Positions 16,986 through 26,041 of a DNA stretch of 64,000 nt are shown here, in pieces. The notes under the pieces are model-generated. The model worked only from the letters and a program-made list of their open reading frames with translations. It did no database searches and was not told the origin of the DNA. The stretch's first letter is position 1. Each line of letters opens with the position of its first letter. Made by a program: the position numbers and the translations under genes. The DNA lies in NCBI GenBank assembly GCA_934668515.1, contig CAKUNS010000002.1, positions 29,259-93,258 of the forward strand, in the 5' to 3' direction. Source of the stretch: an uncultured Eggerthellaceae bacterium. GTDB taxonomy: Bacteria > Actinomycetota > Coriobacteriia > Coriobacteriales > Eggerthellaceae.

Positions 16986-17158
16986 AAAAATCCCGCCCCC
17001 CTGCCCGCAGGGTGAACCCACCTTAAGTTAAGGTGGGTGCTCGCAGCTTGCTTCCTGGCTTTCGTGTCAACAGACGCGAATCCCCATTTCACAGGCGATT
17101 AGAGCTCCCTGAGAAAGAATGTCGGTCCACCACAAAAAGCGGCATTGGGAACGGGACC
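16986..17158 (-). ncRNA. ssrS: 6S RNA (SsrS) candidate
   Basis: This fills the 339-base gap between the MscS gene and rarA. The sequence folds into one long rod: closing stem TCCCG (16991-16995) with CGGGA (17152-17156) plus CCC/GGG and TGCC/GGCA pairs; a central interrupted region; and a terminal hairpin TTCGTGTC/GACGCGAA (17061-17068/17073-17080). On the minus strand a strong hairpin (17016-17038) lies in the 3' arm, followed by GGGTTCACCCTGCGG. That closely parallels the hairpin and GGGTTACAGCCTGCGG in the 3' arm of E. coli 6S RNA. The minus-strand 3' end runs into TTTTT. 6S binds sigma70-RNA polymerase in stationary phase. A possible -10 (TAGTGT) lies at 17166-17171. Strand is inferred from these matches. 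Confidence 0.66.
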
Positions 17159-17313
17159 AACTAGTACACTATCCCTGCGTTGATGCGAAATAAAGTCTTG
17201 ACTTAGATTTTGTCGTGCTGTTTCGTTTTCAGTGCGGCATCGCATTTTTCGGTTGCCGCATTTCAGGCACGAAAACGCGCTGAAACGCCCCTCGCAAACC
17301 AGAAGGCTTCTCC

Positions 17314-18735
17314 ATGGATACTCTATTTACCGAAATGGAAAATGCTCAAAAATCGAAGGTCGCGCCCCTGGCTGTTCGTATGAGACCGGCGTCCCTTGAC
17401 GATCTTGTGGGGCAGTCCGAAGCGGTGGGGCCGGGCAGTTGGCTTCGCTCCGCCATACAGAACGACACCTTAAGCTCGGTCATCCTGTTCGGGCCGGCGG
17501 GAACGGGCAAGACGTCCATCGCTCACATCATTGCCGAGAGCACCGCCGCCACGTTCGTGGAAGTGTCGGCCATTGGCGGAACCGTTTCCGACCTGCGTCG
17601 TGAGATCGCCGCTGCCGAGACGCGCTTGCTGCAGGGTAGGCGAACCATCCTGTTCGTTGATGAGATCCATCGTTTCAATCGCGCGCAGCAGGACTCGCTT
17701 CTTCATGCCGTCGAGAACCGCACGGTTGTCCTTATCGGCGCCACCACCGAGAACCCTTATTTCGAGGTGAATTCCGCCCTGATCTCACGTTCGCGCATCG
17801 TCGAGCTGGGGCATCTTTCCGATTCCGACATCGCCGAGCTTATTTCCCGTGCGCTCATCGACGAGCGCGGCTTGGCGGGGAAGTACGAGCTTGCGCCCGA
17901 CGCCCTTGACGCGTTGGTTGTCATGGCTGGCGGCGACGCGCGCTCGGCTTTGACGTCGCTTGAGCTTTCCGCTGGTATGGTTTCGCCCGGCATCAAGGAT
18001 GCCCCTGCTCTGATCGGCGCTAAGGTCGTCGAAACGGCCAACCCCCATCGCGGCTTGCCGTACGACAAGAACAAGGACATGCACTACGACATCATCTCCG
18101 CGTTCATCAAGTCGATGCGCGGCAGCGATCCCGATGCGGCCTTGTACTGGCTTGCCCGCATGATCGACGGCGGCGAGGATTCGAAATTCATCGCACGTCG
18201 CATCTTCATCTGCGCATCCGAGGATGTGGGCAACGCCGACCCGCAGGCTCTTTTAGTGGCGGAGGCCGCGTTCAAGTCGGCTGAGGTCATCGGCTATCCC
18301 GAATGCGCTTTGAACTTGGCTCAGGCTGCAACGTACGTTGCGCTGGCTCCGAAGAGCAACGCCGCTTCGGCTGGTTATTTCGCGGCATTGGCCGAGGTTC
18401 GCAAGGGCCCCGTCCGCGAGGTTCCCAGCTATTTGCGCGACCGTCATCGTCCCGGCTCCGAGAATTACGGCACCTACCGCTATCCGCACGACTACCCCGG
18501 CGGGTGGGTCGATCAGCGTTATCTTCCCGAGGGCTTGGAGCGCGGTGCGTTCTATCACCCCACCGACCGTGGTTGGGAGGCTTATCGCGTCGATTCGACC
18601 GCAGGTGACCGAGCGGGTCGCATCGATTTGGGGTCCAATGCCAAGGATGGCAAGAAGGGTCATCCTCAGCCGAAGAGCACCTGGGAGAAAATCCACGACG
18701 ATGCGGGAAAGCCCCTTCCGAACAACGGGAAATAG
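17314..18735 (+). CDS. rarA: Replication-associated recombination protein A (AAA+ ATPase)
   Basis: Cytosolic AAA+ ATPase of the RarA/MgsA/WRNIP1 family, acting at stalled replication forks. The protein is 473 residues. The N-terminal VRMRPASLDDLVGQSEAVGPG segment is typical. Walker A GPAGTGKTS is at 60-68 and Walker B ILFVDEIHRFN near 109. Sensor region GATTENPYFEVN, the RSRIVELG arginine-finger stretch, and the C-terminal tetramerisation/MgsA domain (GSDPDAALYWLARMIDGGED, then YLPEGLERGAFYHPTDRGWE) are also present. The final ~45 residues are a charged tail. The putative 6S RNA is directly upstream and divergent. Confidence 0.94.
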   Translation: MDTLFTEMENAQKSKVAPLAVRMRPASLDDLVGQSEAVGPGSWLRSAIQNDTLSSVILFGPAGTGKTSIAHIIAESTAATFVEVSAIGGTVSDLRREIAAAETRLLQGRRTILFVDEIHRFNRAQQDSLLHAVENRTVVLIGATTENPYFEVNSALISRSRIVELGHLSDSDIAELISRALIDERGLAGKYELAPDALDALVVMAGGDARSALTSLELSAGMVSPGIKDAPALIGAKVVETANPHRGLPYDKNKDMHYDIISAFIKSMRGSDPDAALYWLARMIDGGEDSKFIARRIFICASEDVGNADPQALLVAEAAFKSAEVIGYPECALNLAQAATYVALAPKSNAASAGYFAALAEVRKGPVREVPSYLRDRHRPGSENYGTYRYPHDYPGGWVDQRYLPEGLERGAFYHPTDRGWEAYRVDSTAGDRAGRIDLGSNAKDGKKGHPQPKSTWEKIHDDAGKPLPNNGK

Positions 18736-18903
18736 CCTTTCGGTTGGCGCGGTACCGAGGCAACTTGCATGCCGATTCCCCTTCAAGGCTCCCCGCCGGC
18801 GACTGCGCGCCACAACGTTTTGCGATGTGTGGCGTGACGCGCTTAGACGGTAGATGAAAAAGGAAACGAAGGCGTAGCACGTGCGAATTGACGCCTTTTC
18901 GCA

Positions 18904-18912
18904 TGCTATAGT
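18904..18912 (+). promoter_or_regulatory. Extended -10 promoter element upstream of the DUF948-like gene
   Basis: TGC-TATAGT at 18904-18912 is an extended -10 (TGN plus a near-consensus hexamer), about 28 bases before the start codon and RBS AAGGAGG. No well-spaced -35 is seen (TTGACG is only 13 bases upstream of the hexamer), which an extended -10 can tolerate. Confidence 0.5.
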
Positions 18913-18939
18913 TGTCCCCGTAGAACAAGGAGGTTTCCC

Positions 18940-19557
18940 ATGGACATCAACATGATCCTAACCGTGGTTTTCATTTGCGTCGGCATCGCGCTGATCATTT
19001 TCCTTATCGAGCTCGTTCGCACCGTGCGTAGCGCTCGCACGACCATCGACAACGTGCAGAAGCAGCTTGAGCCTACGCTCGCCCATGTCGAGCAGATCAC
19101 CAATGAGATCAAGCCGGCCATTGCCAAGGTCGATCCGTTGATGGACCGCGTTTCGCTTACCATCGACGCCGCGAATCTCGAGATGATGCGCGTCGATCAG
19201 ATCCTCGAAGATGTCACCGCCATCACCGACACCGCCTCAAACGCTATCGAGGCCGTTGACAACGTGGCCAATGCGCCGCTTGAGCTGATGAACAACGTTT
19301 CCAGCAAAGTCCGCAAGGTTTTGAAGCCCAAGGCCGCAAGTGACGAGGCGCAGATGCTCGAGCAGCAGCGCGTTGCCGCGGCGAAGGCCCTTGACGAGCT
19401 TCGTGCTGCCGAGAAGGAGACGGGCCTTACCGGCGCCGCCTCTGCTCAGGTTGAGGGCGCGGCTCCTGCAGCTGCGGCTCCTGCAGTCGAAGCTACTGAC
19501 GCGAAGGCCGCGGATGAAAACGCGTACTTCACGTACGAGGCCACTTCGAGCAAATAG
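18940..19557 (+). CDS. DUF948-like membrane-anchored coiled-coil protein
   Basis: A 205-residue protein with one N-terminal membrane helix (residues ~6-27), then a long helical region (~35-125) with heptad-like hydrophobic spacing, resembling DUF948 proteins such as Bacillus YtxG. The C-terminal ~80 residues are Ala/Glu-rich and probably disordered. No catalytic motif is visible. RBS AAGGAGG precedes the ATG. It is followed 17 bases later by the AI-2E-type permease, so the two are likely one operon. Function unknown; related proteins are often stress-associated. Confidence 0.7.
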   Translation: MDINMILTVVFICVGIALIIFLIELVRTVRSARTTIDNVQKQLEPTLAHVEQITNEIKPAIAKVDPLMDRVSLTIDAANLEMMRVDQILEDVTAITDTASNAIEAVDNVANAPLELMNNVSSKVRKVLKPKAASDEAQMLEQQRVAAAKALDELRAAEKETGLTGAASAQVEGAAPAAAAPAVEATDAKAADENAYFTYEATSSK

Positions 19558-19574
19558 CGCGAAGGCGATAGCGC

Positions 19575-20882
19575 ATGTCTTCAAGTTCGGCTGATCAACG
19601 GGAAGCAACAGGTTCGTCTCTGCATGAAGCGGTTCGCGAGGATCGCAAGATGCGCGCTGCAAAGCGCCACTTCTTGCAGGTCTGGACGCTGGTGGGAGCC
19701 TGCCTGCTCACCGCGGTCGTCGTTTATCTTCTCAATGTCCTTGCCATACCCGTCGGCATCATCATCTGGACCGTCATCATCTGCTTCATCTTGTCCGGCC
19801 CGGTGAACTTTTTCGAGCAGCATGGCATAAAGCGTGCATGGGGCACGCTGCTGGCGTACGTCCTTATGTTCACTGTGCTTGCCTTGCTGCTTTTCATCAC
19901 GTTCTCGCCGACGTTCGGCATCAGCGAGCAGTTCCAGAACATGGTCATGTCGCTTCCCGACTTCGCGCAATCGGTTATGGCGGCCGCGAACGGGTTCTAC
20001 GATCGCTACGCCGACGTTCTTTCCAACTACAAGGTGCGCGAAGCGCTTGACTCCATTGCGCAATCGTTTGCCAGCTGGGCTTCGGGCGTTGCTGCCAGCA
20101 GCGCAAGCGGCGTGGTTTCCGCAGGCGCGGCTATCGGCAACGTCTGCCTGGTGGTGGGCTTTGCGTTCGTTGTGGCCTTCTGGATGCTTATGGAAGCACC
20201 GGGGCTAGGGCGTGAGGTTCGTCGCATCGTCGGCGACGACCGCCACGAGGAGCTTGCCATGCTGCATGCCACCGTCACTCGCGTGATGGGCGGCTACATC
20301 AAGGGCACGCTCATCCAGTGCGCCATCATCGGCGTGGGATGCGGCGTCCTGTTCGCCATCGTCGGCACGCCCAATGCGGCCGCGTTCGGCGTGATCACTG
20401 GCCTTCTGAACATCATCCCCGTCGTCGGCCCGTGGCTGGGCGGTTTCGTGGCGGCCCTCAGCAGCCTGTTCATCAGCCCGTTCACCGCGTTCGTGGCCCT
20501 TATCGGCACCATCGCCATTCAGCAGGCCGTCTACACTTTCGTGTCGCCTAAGCTGGTCGGCAACGCCGTTGACATCCATCCGGCGCTCACTTTCATCGCT
20601 TTGATGGCCGGCAGTGGTATAGGCGCCGCTATGAGCGGCCTTTCGGGTTCGCTTGTCGGTGCGCTTCTGTCCATTCCCGCTGTTGCGGTGATGAAGTCGG
20701 TGTTCGTCTACTACTTCGAGAAACGCACCGGTCGCCGTATCGTTTCGCCTGATGGCGTGTTCTTCTGTGGCAAAGACATCGGCGATGGGCAGATCGATCC
20801 CATGGTCGACGCCACCGGCCTTACCCTTGCCGACGCCGAAGCCGAGGCCGAAGCACGCGAGCGTGCGGGGCTTGGCCTGTGA
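19575..20882 (+). CDS. AI-2E transporter family permease (PF01594)
   Basis: A 435-residue integral membrane protein with about eight helices. Matching family features are the N-terminal helix pair, the large amphipathic region (PTFGISEQFQNMVMSLPDF, ~115-170), and the C-terminal block with GYIKGTLIQCAIIGVGCG, ITGLLNIIPVVGPWLGG and the FVSPKLVGNAVDIHPALTFIALMAGSGI signature. Members include the proposed AI-2 exporter TqsA and Na+/H+ antiporters, so substrate is not assigned. The C-terminal ~60 residues are an acidic cytosolic tail. Co-directional with the DUF948-like gene. Confidence 0.88.
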   Translation: MSSSSADQREATGSSLHEAVREDRKMRAAKRHFLQVWTLVGACLLTAVVVYLLNVLAIPVGIIIWTVIICFILSGPVNFFEQHGIKRAWGTLLAYVLMFTVLALLLFITFSPTFGISEQFQNMVMSLPDFAQSVMAAANGFYDRYADVLSNYKVREALDSIAQSFASWASGVAASSASGVVSAGAAIGNVCLVVGFAFVVAFWMLMEAPGLGREVRRIVGDDRHEELAMLHATVTRVMGGYIKGTLIQCAIIGVGCGVLFAIVGTPNAAAFGVITGLLNIIPVVGPWLGGFVAALSSLFISPFTAFVALIGTIAIQQAVYTFVSPKLVGNAVDIHPALTFIALMAGSGIGAAMSGLSGSLVGALLSIPAVAVMKSVFVYYFEKRTGRRIVSPDGVFFCGKDIGDGQIDPMVDATGLTLADAEAEAEARERAGLGL

Positions 20883-21107
20883 TCTCAGGTGGTGAACCTG
20901 GGCGTGCGCATCCGCGCGTGCGGGCTTGGGATTGTAAATCTGGCTTGTAGTTATTCGGGGTTGCGCCGATGATCTGCTGCGTTCTGTGCAAATAGGGGTA
21001 GAATTATCGGCACCGTTTTCAGGCGCCGCCTGGGAACGCGTTCATGGAATCGAATGCACGGGCAGATCGAGCACGTGAGCAAATAACAGATAGCGAGGAT
21101 TCAACAC

Positions 21108-23780
21108 ATGCAGTACATGACTTCGGCTGAGATCCGCGAGAAGTACCTCAGCTTCTTCGAAAGCAAGGGGTGCAAGCGCCTGCCTTCGTCGTCCCTTATC
21201 CCCGACGATCCGTCGTTGCTTCTTACCAGCGCCGGCATGGTGCAGTTCAAGCCGTACTTCCTGCATGTGAAGGAGTTCGACCCCAACTACATCGGCGCCA
21301 CCACCGTCCAGAAGTGCGTGCGCACCAACGACATCGACATCATCGGCACCGACGGCCGTCACCTGAGCTTCTTCGAGATGCTGGGCAACTTCAGCTTCGG
21401 CAAGTACTTCAAGAAGGAGATGTGCGCCTGGGCCATGGAGTTCTCCACCGAGGTTTTGGGCCTTCCGAAGGAGAAGCTCTACTTCACCGTGTTCCTTGAC
21501 GACGACGAGACCATTGAGATCTGGAAGAGCCTCGGCGTTGACGAAAGCCACATCACCCGTTTGGGCGAGGACGACAACTTCTGGCGCGCCGGCCCCACCG
21601 GCCCCTGCGGCCCCTGCTCCGAGCTGTACTACGACCAGGGCTCCGAGTTCGGCTGCGGCAAGGAAGACTGCGGCCCCGGCTGCGAGTGCGACCGCTTCCT
21701 TGAGTACTGGAACCTTGTTTTCACTCAGTACGACGGCCAGGAAGACGGCACGCTTGCCCCGCTTCCCACCAAGAACATCGATACCGGCCTGGGCCTCGAG
21801 CGCATGGCCGCCATCATGCAGGGCGTTCAGGGCAACTTCGAGACCAACGAGCTGCGCGGCCTTATCTCTTTGGGCGAGCATCTTTCCGGCAAGAACTACG
21901 TTGGTTCCGCCAACACCGCTGCCGTCAAGGGCGAGCAGGGCGCCATCAACACCAGCCTGCGCATCATTTCCGACCATGCTCGCAGCGTTTCGTTCATGAT
22001 CGCCGACGGCATCCTGCCTTCTAACGAGGGTCGCGGATACGTTCTGCGCCGTCTTCTGCGCCGCGCTGTCATGCACGGCCATAAGCTGGGCATCGAGGGT
22101 CCGTTCCTGGGCAAGTACCTGGCTCAGATCGTCGACACCATGGGCAGCGTTTATCCCGAGCTGGTTGCTAACCGCGAGCTTATCGAGCGCGTCATCCTTT
22201 CCGAGGAAGAGCGCTTCGGCAAGACGCTGCGCACCGGCCAGACCTATCTTGAGGGCGCATTGCGCGACCTTTCCGCAGGCGATGTCCTTTCGGGCGAGCA
22301 GGCATTCACTCTGCATGACACTTACGGGTTCCCCATCGAGCTTACCGAGGAGATCTGCGCTGAAAGCGGCATCGGCGTGGATAAGGACGGCTTTGACGTG
22401 TGCATGGCCGCTCAGCGTGACCGCGCCCGTGCTGCAACCAAGGACGACGCCGAGGCCGCATGGTCCACGTTCGGCGGCGTTCATGCCGAGCTGCTGAAGC
22501 AGGAAGGCGCCACGAACTTCGTGGGCTACGACAAGCTTCAGGCCAACGCCCGCATCATCGCAGTTATCAAGGACGGCAAGCGCGTTGCCTCGCTTTCCGA
22601 GGGCGACGAGGGCGAGATCATCCTTGACACTACGCCGTTCTATGCGGAAATGGGCGGCGAGGTTGGCGACACCGGCGTTATCGAGACGCCCGACGCCGCC
22701 GCTCAGGTTGTGAACACCAAGGCTCCCGAAAAGGGCCTTACCAGTCACTACGTGAAGGTCACACGCGGCACTTTGGTCGAGGGCGAGTCTGCAACGGCTT
22801 CTGTTGACGCGCTTCGTCGTGCTCAGGTTGCCCGCAACCACACCGCAACCCATATCCTGCATGCTTCGCTTCGCAAGGTTCTGGGCGACCACGTGAACCA
22901 GGCTGGTTCTTACGTCGGTCCCGATCGCCTGCGTTTCGACTTCACCCACTTCTCACCGGTCACCCGCGAAGAGATCGAGCAGATCGAGCTTATCGCCAAC
23001 CAGGCAATCATGAGCGCTATGCCCATGAGCATCTACGAAACCTCTCTTGACGAGGCGCGTGCTTCGGGTGTTACCGCTCTGTTCGGCGAGAAGTACGGTG
23101 AGAAGGTCCGCGTTGTCGAGGCCGGCGAGTTCTCTCGCGAGTTGTGCGGCGGCTGTCATGTTGCCAACACCGCCGAGATCGGCTTCCTGAAGGTCGTTTC
23201 CGAGTCCAACGTCGCTGCCAACACGCGCCGCATCGAGGCCGTCACCAGCTTCGGCGCCCTTGAGTACGTCAACAAGATCGAGACCGAGCTTCGCGCTGCG
23301 GCCGACGGCCTGCATGTTGCGATGTTCGAGGTTGCCGACCGTGCTGCCGCTAACGCTCAGGCTCTCAAGGAAGCTCAGCAGAAGGCTAAGGCAGGCCAGC
23401 AGGCTGCTGCAGCCGAGGGTTTGGACGCCGTGTTGAAGAACGCTTTCGCAAGCGCTGCCGGCTACCCCGTGGTTGTTGCTCATATCGCCGGCGCCGAGAC
23501 CAGCGCGCTGCGTAACGCCTGGGACATCATCCGTGCTCGCATGGAGGCTCCCGGCGCCGCTGTTCTTGCAGGCGATAAGGACGGCAAGCCCATCATCATG
23601 GCTGCAGGCACCGACGAGGCAGTTGCCGCAGGCTTCAATGCCGGCGCCATCATCAAGGCCGTTGCCCCTGCCGTCAAGGGCGGCGGCGGTGGCAAGCCCA
23701 CCATGGCCCAGGCTGGCGGCAAGGACGTCGCGGGCATTCCGGCTGCGCTTGAGCAGGCTCGCGAGATCCTGACCAAGTAG
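21108..23780 (+). CDS. alaS: Alanyl-tRNA synthetase
   Basis: Class II synthetase charging tRNA-Ala. The 890 residues cover all domains. Catalytic motifs include GTDGRHLSFFEMLGNFSFG (motif 2 region, ~80-98) and a GPTGPCGPCSELYYD block. The editing domain has NHTATHILH (the HxxxH zinc site, ~577-585) and CGGCH (~678-682). A C-terminal DHHA1/C-Ala domain contains GGGGGKPTMAQAGG. A Cys-rich insertion near residues 181-200 (CGKEDCGPGCEC) may be an extra metal site. The 225-base upstream gap holds a TAGAAT -10-like box at 20999 but no obvious T-box leader. The tRNA-Ala in this window (4166) would be one of its substrates. Confidence 0.97.
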   Translation: MQYMTSAEIREKYLSFFESKGCKRLPSSSLIPDDPSLLLTSAGMVQFKPYFLHVKEFDPNYIGATTVQKCVRTNDIDIIGTDGRHLSFFEMLGNFSFGKYFKKEMCAWAMEFSTEVLGLPKEKLYFTVFLDDDETIEIWKSLGVDESHITRLGEDDNFWRAGPTGPCGPCSELYYDQGSEFGCGKEDCGPGCECDRFLEYWNLVFTQYDGQEDGTLAPLPTKNIDTGLGLERMAAIMQGVQGNFETNELRGLISLGEHLSGKNYVGSANTAAVKGEQGAINTSLRIISDHARSVSFMIADGILPSNEGRGYVLRRLLRRAVMHGHKLGIEGPFLGKYLAQIVDTMGSVYPELVANRELIERVILSEEERFGKTLRTGQTYLEGALRDLSAGDVLSGEQAFTLHDTYGFPIELTEEICAESGIGVDKDGFDVCMAAQRDRARAATKDDAEAAWSTFGGVHAELLKQEGATNFVGYDKLQANARIIAVIKDGKRVASLSEGDEGEIILDTTPFYAEMGGEVGDTGVIETPDAAAQVVNTKAPEKGLTSHYVKVTRGTLVEGESATASVDALRRAQVARNHTATHILHASLRKVLGDHVNQAGSYVGPDRLRFDFTHFSPVTREEIEQIELIANQAIMSAMPMSIYETSLDEARASGVTALFGEKYGEKVRVVEAGEFSRELCGGCHVANTAEIGFLKVVSESNVAANTRRIEAVTSFGALEYVNKIETELRAAADGLHVAMFEVADRAAANAQALKEAQQKAKAGQQAAAAEGLDAVLKNAFASAAGYPVVVAHIAGAETSALRNAWDIIRARMEAPGAAVLAGDKDGKPIIMAAGTDEAVAAGFNAGAIIKAVAPAVKGGGGGKPTMAQAGGKDVAGIPAALEQAREILTK

Positions 23781-23934
23781 CTTTGCTTCAGCTGCATACG
23801 TGCTGATAAACCCCATATTGTTCAAAGGCGGGGAGTAACTGGAAACGGTTGCTCCTTGCTTCTTTTTCGGATGCGTTTAGGGCGTCTGCGTTCTGTATAA
23901 TGACGCAAAGTTCGCAAGGTGGAAGGAGAGTAAG

Positions 23935-25254
23935 ATGGGGAAGAACGCTTCCTTTGAAATCGCGCCCGGTGCTAAAACGGCGTACATCAACGCCAACGTG
24001 CTTGACGGAACCGAGAACATGGAAGTTCTTGAAAACTACGCGGTTGTCGTCGAGGGCCAGCATATCGCTGTTGTATCGCCTATGGCCGAGGCTGACCTGG
24101 ACGGCTGCGAGACGGTAGATCTGAAGGGCGCGTATTTGCTTCCCGGTCTTGTCAACATGCATGTTCACCTTGCCGGCAACGGAAAGCCCCAGAAGAAGCA
24201 GCGCGACAACGAAGCGCTGGTCAAGAAGGTCATGGCTAATGGTTTGACGCGTGCCGTTGCTTATCGATTGGTTTCCGAATACGCGCGTTTGGAGTTGCAT
24301 AGCGGTGTCACGACCATCCGTACGGTGGGCGGCCTGGGCGATTTTGACACGCGCGTGCGCGATGCCGGTCTTGCCGGCCAGCTTGAGGCCCCGCGTATCC
24401 TTGCCGCTAACGAGGGTATCTCGGTTCCCGGCGGTCACATGGCGGGCTCAGTCGCCATTGCCGCGCACAGCATTCCCGAGGCGCTTGTGCAGGTGGATAT
24501 CGCCAAGTCGCAGGGTGCCGACCTTATCAAGCTCATGATCACCGGTGGCGTGCTTGACGCAACCGAGAAGGGTACCCCGGGCGAGATGAAGATGGACCCC
24601 GCCATGGTTAGCGCGGTGTGCGACAAGGCTCATGAGCTTGGGTTCCTTGTTGCCGCCCATGTCGAATCGACTGAAGGCGTTCGCGTGGCGCTTGAGGGCG
24701 GCGTCGATTCCATCGAGCACGGCGCTGCGCCCACCGACGAGATCATGGATCTCTTCAAGAAGAATCAGTCGTTCCTGTGCACCACGATCTCGCCCGCTTT
24801 GCCGTATGCGTTGTTCGACCGCTCGGTTTCCAATGCCAGCGAGGTCGAGCAGTACAACGGCAACATGGTGTTCGAGGGCGTCATCGCCAATTCGAAGGCG
24901 GCTTTGGAACAGGGCGTGCCTGTTGCCCTTGGCAATGATGTTGGGTGTCCTTGGATCACGCAGTACGACTTCTGGCGCGAACTTCGCTACTTCGAGAAGT
25001 ACGTGGGCGTGTCGCGCAAGTTCGCCCTTCATACGGCGACGCTGCGCAACGCCGAGCTTGCGGGAGTGGGCGACATCACCGGTTCCATCGAGGTGGGGAA
25101 GTGCGCCGACATGATCGTGGTGGATTCCAACCCGCTCGACGACCTGTGCGCGCTGCGCACGGTGAAGCATGTGGTTCATCGCGGGCATTTCATCGCCCAG
25201 CCCAAGGTTAAGCGCAATGCCGTGGTTGACCGCGAGCTGGATAAGTTCCTGTAG
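23935..25254 (+). CDS. Amidohydrolase-superfamily hydrolase (imidazolonepropionase/prolidase-like)
   Basis: Cytosolic metal-dependent hydrolase of the amidohydrolase superfamily, 439 residues. The metal centre is visible: HVH (H76, H78), the lysine of DLIKLMITGG (near 200, likely carboxylated), His in AAHVEST (near 242), His in SIEHGA (near 262) and Asp in LGNDVGCPW (near 341). This pattern fits the binuclear branch that includes dipeptidases and Sgx9260-type prolidases, and related organophosphate or ochratoxin hydrolases. Substrate cannot be assigned from motifs. The start follows GGAAGGAG. It is convergent with the nitroreductase gene, with only 34 bases between. Confidence 0.86.
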   Translation: MGKNASFEIAPGAKTAYINANVLDGTENMEVLENYAVVVEGQHIAVVSPMAEADLDGCETVDLKGAYLLPGLVNMHVHLAGNGKPQKKQRDNEALVKKVMANGLTRAVAYRLVSEYARLELHSGVTTIRTVGGLGDFDTRVRDAGLAGQLEAPRILAANEGISVPGGHMAGSVAIAAHSIPEALVQVDIAKSQGADLIKLMITGGVLDATEKGTPGEMKMDPAMVSAVCDKAHELGFLVAAHVESTEGVRVALEGGVDSIEHGAAPTDEIMDLFKKNQSFLCTTISPALPYALFDRSVSNASEVEQYNGNMVFEGVIANSKAALEQGVPVALGNDVGCPWITQYDFWRELRYFEKYVGVSRKFALHTATLRNAELAGVGDITGSIEVGKCADMIVVDSNPLDDLCALRTVKHVVHRGHFIAQPKVKRNAVVDRELDKFL

Positions 25255-25288
25255 GGCGGCGTAACGGCGCGAACCGCCGCAAGCGCGT

Positions 25289-25789
25289 TTAACGCTCGTG
25301 AACGCGCGAAGCGTCGAAGCGGCTGGGTCCCTGGGCGTTCGCTTCGCCGTCAGGGATGCCGCAGGGGGCAAGTGCGAACGGCGTCAGGTCTGAAGGGATG
25401 TCGAGCGCGGTGCGTACGCCCTCGATGCGGTCTGGGTAACCCTCGATGGCCATCCAAACGCCGCCAAGACCCTGATTCACGCATTCAAGAAGCAGGTTCT
25501 CTATAGCTGCCGACATATCCACCGGAGCGCACTCGGGCAGCGGGACATTTTCGCGCATGCATGGCACGATCACGATGGGTGCGGTTGCGGCGCGCTTGGC
25601 GTAAGGCGATGCGGCGGCAAGCTGTGCGCGCACATCGGCGTCGCGCACGACGTAGAATTCCCAGGGCTGCTGGTTGCCGCCCGAAGGCGCGGCCATAGCC
25701 GCACGAAGAAGTTCGGTCACTGCTTCGACGCTGACTGGCTCGTCTTTGAAACGGCGTACGCTTGCTCGCTTGGCGATCTGGTCTATCAT
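25289..25789 (-). CDS. Nitroreductase-family flavoprotein
   Basis: FMN-dependent NAD(P)H oxidoreductase, 166 residues. The N-terminus IAKRASVRRFKDEPVS holds the conserved RRSxRxF-type FMN phosphate contacts. APSGGNQQPWEFYVV (near 35-50) is the diagnostic flavin-binding block. GLGGVWMAIEGYPDR and a short C-terminal strand complete the fold. The open frame extends upstream to 25834, but ATG 25789 is the first start with a suitable RBS (AAAGGAAG, ~10 bases upstream) and begins at the conserved region. Possible substrates are quinones or nitroaromatics; not determinable here. Confidence 0.88.
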   Translation of the reverse strand: MIDQIAKRASVRRFKDEPVSVEAVTELLRAAMAAPSGGNQQPWEFYVVRDADVRAQLAAASPYAKRAATAPIVIVPCMRENVPLPECAPVDMSAAIENLLLECVNQGLGGVWMAIEGYPDRIEGVRTALDIPSDLTPFALAPCGIPDGEANAQGPSRFDASRVHER

Positions 25790-26041
25790 GGCGATCACGC
25801 TTCCTTTTCTTCGGTTCACGACCTTCAGGCACATTCTACTTCGAATCCGTCGTCTTCGTAATCATCGGATATCCCGAATGCAACGAACAGGTTACAGTCG
25901 TTTCTATAGCTCATTCTTATATCAACACCGCTAGAACCTGCGGTAATATGCAGAAGTGATCTGCTGTAGTCAGATACGTCATCGGGAATACCGATGAAAG
26001 AGAGATTTAGGGTTTGCGGTAACACAGGAGAAAGGTACGTT

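Noticed and set aside
16986..17158. 6S RNA on the plus strand, or SRP RNA
   Set aside because: The rod structure fits both strands, but the 3'-arm hairpin followed by GGGTTCACCCTGCGG and the terminal T run fit the minus strand. The SRP tetraloop signature (GGAAG with its conserved flanks) is not matched well.
20883..21107. T-box leader before alaS
   Set aside because: No recognisable T-box core or antiterminator/terminator pair is visible in this 225-base gap.
21042..22949. 635-codon open frame on the minus strand opposite alaS
   Set aside because: alaS on the plus strand has every expected motif. High GC with biased codon positions creates long antisense open frames, and the antisense protein is low-complexity with no family.
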